64,000 nucleotides of DNA from positions 1,302,001-1,366,000 of the forward strand of contig JAMXBD010000111.1 in the NCBI GenBank assembly GCA_024138025.1. Reading direction: 5' to 3'. Position 1 is the first letter of the stretch; every line of letters begins with the position of its first letter. This document shows, piece after piece, positions 59,601 to 64,000 of the stretch. The translations under genes were made by a program, and so were the position numbers. Below the pieces are notes generated by a model that was not told where the DNA came from, did not search any database, and saw nothing but the letters and a program-made list of their open reading frames with translations. This DNA comes from Combretum micranthum. Lineage: Eukaryota > Streptophyta > Magnoliopsida > Myrtales > Combretaceae.

Positions 59601-60646
59601 GCGTCTTAATCTGGAGGATAAGTAATATTGTGCAAAGAAAGATGGGAATCTCACCATTTTTCCACGTTTTTCTCAGACAAACAGCAGTCGTTCAGCCATG
59701 TAATGAAACTGATTATACTTATCAGCTGAATTAGGAGAAACACCCTGAGAAAGATTAATGGAAACTCCTTTAGATGAAATTTGATTCCAACTAATTTGAC
59801 TTGTCTTATGAAATCAGGAAATAGAAGTAAAAACTTACCCGGCACCAAAATGAGCAATTTCCCCTGCCAAATTAAGTACGAAAATCTGTTTAGCACATCA
59901 TCTAAAAAACTCACTAGTAGACTTTTTGAATTAATGTAAATGACTAACCATAAAGACGGATAAACGTGGAAGGAACCAAGAAGGGGAGAATTATCAGAGC
60001 AATTAAGAGAACAATTTTTACAGACCACCATCCGGATTGCCATAAATCTCTTGGCTCGTTCAACTTTGAGGCGCGGACAGTTGTTAGAAACATTATCATG
60101 AAGAATGTCTTTACGAGTATAGTTGTCAAGGCTTTCAAAGTAGTAACCAAACAAAATCCAGTTGATTTAAGTAAAATTTTCAGGATGATTGCAGATAGAT
60201 TCAACAACCATAAATCTACCTTAATGAAGGATACAAAACATCCCAAGCTCACTCTCAACACGCCTTCTGCACCTAAACAATCTCCGGCACCATGGCATCC
60301 TTTCAATTCTTCATCCAAACACAAGGATATCATTAATCATTAGTCAATACTAATTCACGACAACCGAGTAGGGACTTAGAAAGATTAGTCCCAAAATCAA
60401 AAGAGACAAAGTAAAATGAAGAGTCTTACTTTCCATCTCTCTTAATGCACCATGGCCATAATCTCGAACTGCCCAAGCTAGAAGATTTGCAAGCAGAAAA
60501 ATAAGCCCATATACATATCTAGCCATCCATGGATTGCATACATTTCTAAATTGACCGCACCAGGATGACTCATCTTCCTTCGAACCCGAATTCATCCCAC
60601 TTGCACTCGTACTTGCATCCAAATTGCCAAGCCTGCCACTCTCCAT
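56700..60646 (-). CDS. Serine incorporator (SERINC/TMS family), 406 aa
   Basis: Twelve exons on the minus strand: 60,430-60,646; 60,235-60,308; 60,108-59,949; 59,863-59,839; 59,744-59,655; 59,398-59,227; 59,152-59,079; 58,186-58,117; 57,807-57,736; 57,662-57,529; 57,233-57,160; 56,758-56,700. All are GT-AG and phases match (1,221 nt). Family signatures are clear: NPWMARYVYGLIFLLANLLA (N-terminal TM), GCHGAGDCLGAEGVLRVSLG, SGWWSVKIVLLIALIILPFL, YGEIAHFGAGVFLLIQLISI, WYAPEPSCLLNIFFITWTLV, PYGYGFFHFVFATGAMYFAM, then WTIDVGWTSTWVRIVNEWVA. About ten hydrophobic helices are visible. SERINCs are multipass membrane proteins linked to serine-derived lipids and lipid scrambling; the plant role is not settled. 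The start is the MESGRLG methionine. MRRD four codons upstream is an alternative. Introns 7 and 11 each hold a MITE. Confidence 0.94.
56853..57125. mobile_element. MITE in the last SERINC intron
   Basis: Inverted arms ATTGCAAAATGCACCCCTAA then AATTGTTAGTTAGGTG on the left, and CTGCAAATATATACCCAAAA then ATATTAGTTAGGTG (reverse complement) on the right. The element fills most of intron 11 (56,759-57,159), and its right end lies only about 35 bp from the splice donor. The exact target duplication was not determined. Confidence 0.65.
58481..58785. mobile_element. MULE-type MITE in SERINC intron 7
   Basis: Ends GGACAAATTACATCGG and GGGTAAATTACACTGG (reverse complement of the right end). Inner text (GGTCTTAACGTTTGGGGATA, TAACTAAAACTCAGAAGACA) matches the 14,247-14,606 element (CTAACGTTTTG, TAACTAAAACTC). 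The flanks TTCAAATTCA and TTTGGATTCA match at 7 of 10 positions. It lies inside the 891-bp intron (58,187-59,078), well away from both splice sites. Confidence 0.75.
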
Positions 60647-60900
60647 GTCTCTTCTCATTAGGAAGAGAAGAGACAGAGAGTAAAACGCCGGATGGTGGCA
60701 ACACAGAACGAAACGGTGGAGACACGGATGGAGACACAAACAATCTTATCATGTAAAGGGAATGAATAGGTTTCAGATTCAGATCAGAAGAGTAATGTAG
60801 TATTGGTTTGCTTGTGAATTGTCACCTCTGCATAGCAAGCATACAAGGCATGTAAGGTTTTAATGCAGTACGTTGTCTTTTATTAGGCTAAGGACCGTTG
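60647..60900 (-). promoter_or_regulatory. 5' UTR and promoter of the SERINC gene
   Basis: The region upstream of the start at 60,646 is GC-richer than the outer flank. An in-frame upstream ATG at 60,739 would add a basic leader with no family counterpart, so most of this is taken as 5' UTR. No firm TATA box was chosen. Confidence 0.4.
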
Positions 60901-61557
60901 GCTAAAAGTCAAATATTTATTACCAACGTCTTTCTGAAAAAGCATGTTTTATTTTTCCTACCAAACCAGAAACATCACATGAATCTGTGTATTTTTTTTT
61001 TATAATAATAATCGGAGTGAATAAAATTTAAGACTTTTAAATTTCCCAAATGAATTGGTGTTATAAGCCACAAATAGAAATCCTCTTTTCTCTTGTAGTG
61101 AATGAAATTTAAGACTTATTTACTTTTTTAAAAAAAATTCCACAATTTCCTCATTTTTTTTATAGGATTGTCCATTATTTATTTAATAGTTTAGATTGGT
61201 ACTAACCATGATTATACCCATAGAATAGTTAATGTATCATATTGTATTTATTTCCATTGGTAGAATGGTATAAGTTCACATATTTATATTTTTTTCTTCT
61301 TTTGTTTAAATTATTATAGCCAGGCATACCCAATATTATTTGAAAGTCAATAAGGCTTTTGAATATAAATCATAAATAATACAAAGATAAAGAGTTTTGA
61401 TTAAGTACAATAATAGCAAAATGCAATATATATGGGCATCACTAACTTTAAGTTAAAGATGTAAGGTAGATTAATTATTTGATATAAGATAATACATTAT
61501 ATACAAAGCAAATGAATTAAAAAAAGAAACAAAAAATAATAATAATTATCTTAGAAT
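60901..61557. other. AT-rich intergenic DNA
   Basis: No gene or element ends were recognised. Confidence 0.4.
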
Positions 61558-62440
61558 TATGGATGAGCAGATAACCTATCATATAGAGTATCCACCCATA
61601 CCTTGCTTGACCGAATAAGTTCTGTATGGGTATTAAGAGTTAGTAGATAGGTTCTATGTATATGATTTTTTGAAATCTACTTCCATAGGGTAGGATACGG
61701 GCATGGGCTTTCCATACCCTATATCTACCTTGGAACTTGTATTTATTTAAATATATGGTACAGGTTCATGGGTACCTACCCTATAAAAATTGAATAAAAT
61801 AATATTAAGTTATTAATAATAAAATAGTATTATTTATTTCTACAAATTTTTTTGTTAACATAAATAATATTTAAGGTAGTGATAATTCTTCGTTTTCTTG
61901 ACTATTTAGTTTTTAATAAGTCTATATTCCTTTAATTACTTATTAATAGTTTAACCTAGAAAATATTTTATGTATCATCCAAGGATAATTAAACTAAAAT
62001 ATAATCTTTTGATGATTTTTTTAAAATATATTCATTCTTTTATAATTTTTGTTATTTTCCTTTTATTTTTCTTTCAACCGAAGGAAGTTATAAGTTTCAA
62101 CTTTCACACATAAATAAATCCTTCATAATATAGAATTTGTGATTTTAATAAATGATTTTTTAAATTACTTTTCATTGGCTATTTACTATAAATATATGAA
62201 AATAAGATAATTTTACATATTATATGAAATTGTATATAATCACTATAAACTTAAAAATCAAGAAATGAAAAGAAAAAAAATCAAAGATTTCATAAAAAAA
62301 GTTATAGGTTCCACAAGGTATAGAGTGAGCACGAGATGCTATTGGATAGTGTTCGGATAAAAGAATCAGTACCCTTACCTTTTAGAGTTGGATACGGATA
62401 ATATTTCATATCCTACTCATTTTGTACCTGCTAATCCTTA
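61558..62440. mobile_element. Probable hAT-type non-autonomous element, diverged
   Basis: Left text ATGGATGAGCAGATAACC, then GAGTATCCACCCATACC, and the reverse complement of the right text GGATTAGCAGGTACAAAATG, then GAAATATTATCCGTATCC, are alignable inverted arms. Inner TACGGGCATGGGC and GGTTCATGGGTACC phrases are typical of this MITE class. The middle is AT-rich. No target duplication was fixed. Confidence 0.45.
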
Positions 62441-64000
62441 CTTAGAATATGCAGAAAGAATTTTACTTTCCACAATTGAGGAGTACGAATGGATGACAAA
62501 TGAAAACTCTTTTTACAAACATTGCCTTTTTTTTTTTTATTCGAACACCTTTGATAAAGTGGAAAATAAAAAAGGGAAGGAAATCGGAGCCCCTTAATTC
62601 TTTGGCTGTCCTAATCATGGCCTCCATTAGCAATTCACAAACATAAAGTTGTATTATTATTATTATTATTATTAGTTGATAATTTTTATGCAGTTAATAT
62701 ATAAGTCTAAAACTTATATCCTATATGATTTAGAGTATGGTTTCAAAATAGGTACATGTTTATAAATACCTATCGGATTAAATTCTTAAAAATTATATTT
62801 AAAACCTAATTCACATTTATTATTTATACAAAAGCGAGATATTATAAGATTTAGAGTATAATAGAATTATTTGCTCACTTAACTATTTGTTGCAGGTTTG
62901 GTTCCTCTCTTATATATAGTTGCTTATTTTATGAACAGTTTTGTTCATCGAACAAACCAAAAAATTAGGATCCACATACAGATGCATATACAGATTTTGT
63001 TATCATCCCATCCAACCCAATATTTCTTAAAGACAGCAGGTGAAGAAATCCAAATAAAATTCTTAGTTCTCTACTTTATTCGAGAGCACTGAACCCTCCT
63101 AACTTTGAGTTTGATGTTAGGAAAAGTATCGGGATAAATTACGTAGGACTTACGACAAGAACAATGGTCGACAATAAAGAGAAAAAGGTAGATATCATCA
63201 GCACATTCTCTTCCATCTGGTGGTGGTTACAATTATAGTCCCAAGATCTTTGTCGTACTCTTCCGTCCACCCAAATCATTATAAAATACATTATACATAC
63301 ATATATATTTAAGGAAAAATTACTTCTACCATGTTAACGTGGACTCCAATAGTTCTATAATAGGACTGTACAGTCTGAAATATTATAATTAAATTGATCA
63401 AGAAAATTAATAGTAATCACAAAATAAATCTAAATCATTCAATAAAATAATAAAATCGGTCTTCTCATAACTATCAGGCCCCATAAAATTTTCTCTATAC
63501 TTCTATCATGCATTTTGGACCATTTAAAAAGCTTTAAAAATGCATTTATATAATCCAGATAAATTTTAATGCTGCACGGACACCTTCGAACAATTTTCAC
63601 GAAAATGAATCCAATAACGCATGTAAGATGAAATAGATGTGTATAATTTATCAAGTTTTTTGGTCACCAGAATTATTTTTGGGAAACTTAGTAAAAAATT
63701 GGTAAGTGGACCGAATGGCCAAGAGATAAACATGGCAAATCAGATCGCACTTATTAATTTCCACATTATTAATGACCATTTGTATAATTTTATAAGATCT
63801 CGATGGGAACTTTAATTATGTGAATGCAGAGAATCTATTAAGCAAAATAAAAATCATGATTATTTTATATACACTGAGTAGCATCACATGAAACCCACTT
63901 CATTTATTACTATACATAAATTATATAATAATACTACTATGATGTTTCTTCTGCTTCCCACGTAAATAAAATTAATCTTCATCAATGTCAGACGAAGCGC
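62441..64000. other. AT-rich intergenic DNA to the window end
   Basis: An ATT-triplet run (about 62,654-62,673) and short frames (62,898-63,092 plus; 63,439-63,654 minus) without recognised motifs. Nothing else is supported. Confidence 0.4.

Noticed and set aside
59966..60343. 125-codon plus-strand frame
   Set aside because: Antisense shadow across SERINC exons 2 and 3 and the intron between them; the minus-strand exon chain explains the region.
60647..60739. In-frame upstream start of SERINC at 60,739
   Set aside because: The extra residues (MCLHPCLHRFVLCCHH and on) have no counterpart in SERINC proteins as I know them, and the GC-rich text fits a 5' UTR.

Overview
The window is nuclear DNA from a flowering plant, probably a eudicot, though the sequence does not fix the species. 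The evidence is AT-rich intergenic DNA, spliceosomal genes with GT-AG introns, plant-type protein families, RNase H-carrying L1-type LINEs, and many MITEs (hAT-, MULE- and Tourist-like). No prokaryotic operon, CRISPR array, rRNA or tRNA was seen.

Three protein-coding genes could be rebuilt exon by exon with consistent reading phase. (1) Minus strand, 8,091-10,167: a 145-aa heavy-metal-associated (HMA, CxxC) protein, three exons. (2) Plus strand, CDS 46,755-53,683 with a leader intron upstream: a 717-aa ArfGAP of the AGD14/AGFG type, 13 coding exons. (3) Minus strand, 56,700-60,646: a 406-aa serine incorporator (SERINC/TMS membrane protein), 12 exons. Genes 2 and 3 converge tail to tail.

Layout. 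1-6 kb: two LTR-like modules, each carrying an array of palindrome-cored repeats (GCCGGC type, then ATCACGCCCGTGAT type). 6-8 kb: MITE remains and a 206-bp tandem duplication. 8-10.7 kb: the HMA gene. 10.7-13.8 kb: MITEs and one copy of a duplicated segment. 13.8-20 kb: a dead L1-type LINE with a MITE in its ORF1. 20.4-24.3 kb: the second copy of the duplicated segment and several MITEs. 24.27-34.04 kb: a second dead LINE holding three nested insertions, namely a 1.8-kb apparent solo LTR, a 1.4-kb Mutator-like element with long terminal inverted repeats, and a hAT-type MITE. 34-45.6 kb: repeat-rich intergenic DNA with a LINE tail on the minus strand and dated hAT and MULE elements with visible target-site duplications. 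45.7-60.9 kb: the gene-rich end. 61-64 kb: AT-rich DNA with one more hAT-like element.

The three genes belong to unrelated pathways: metal-binding protein, Arf GTPase control in vesicle traffic, and membrane lipid/serine handling. Nothing suggests they work together. I found no convincing new biological system. The most unusual signals are the palindrome-cored arrays in three LTR-like contexts, the nested element stack with readable insertion order, a possible sequence-carrying MULE, and a duplicated non-TE-looking segment on both sides of the first LINE.
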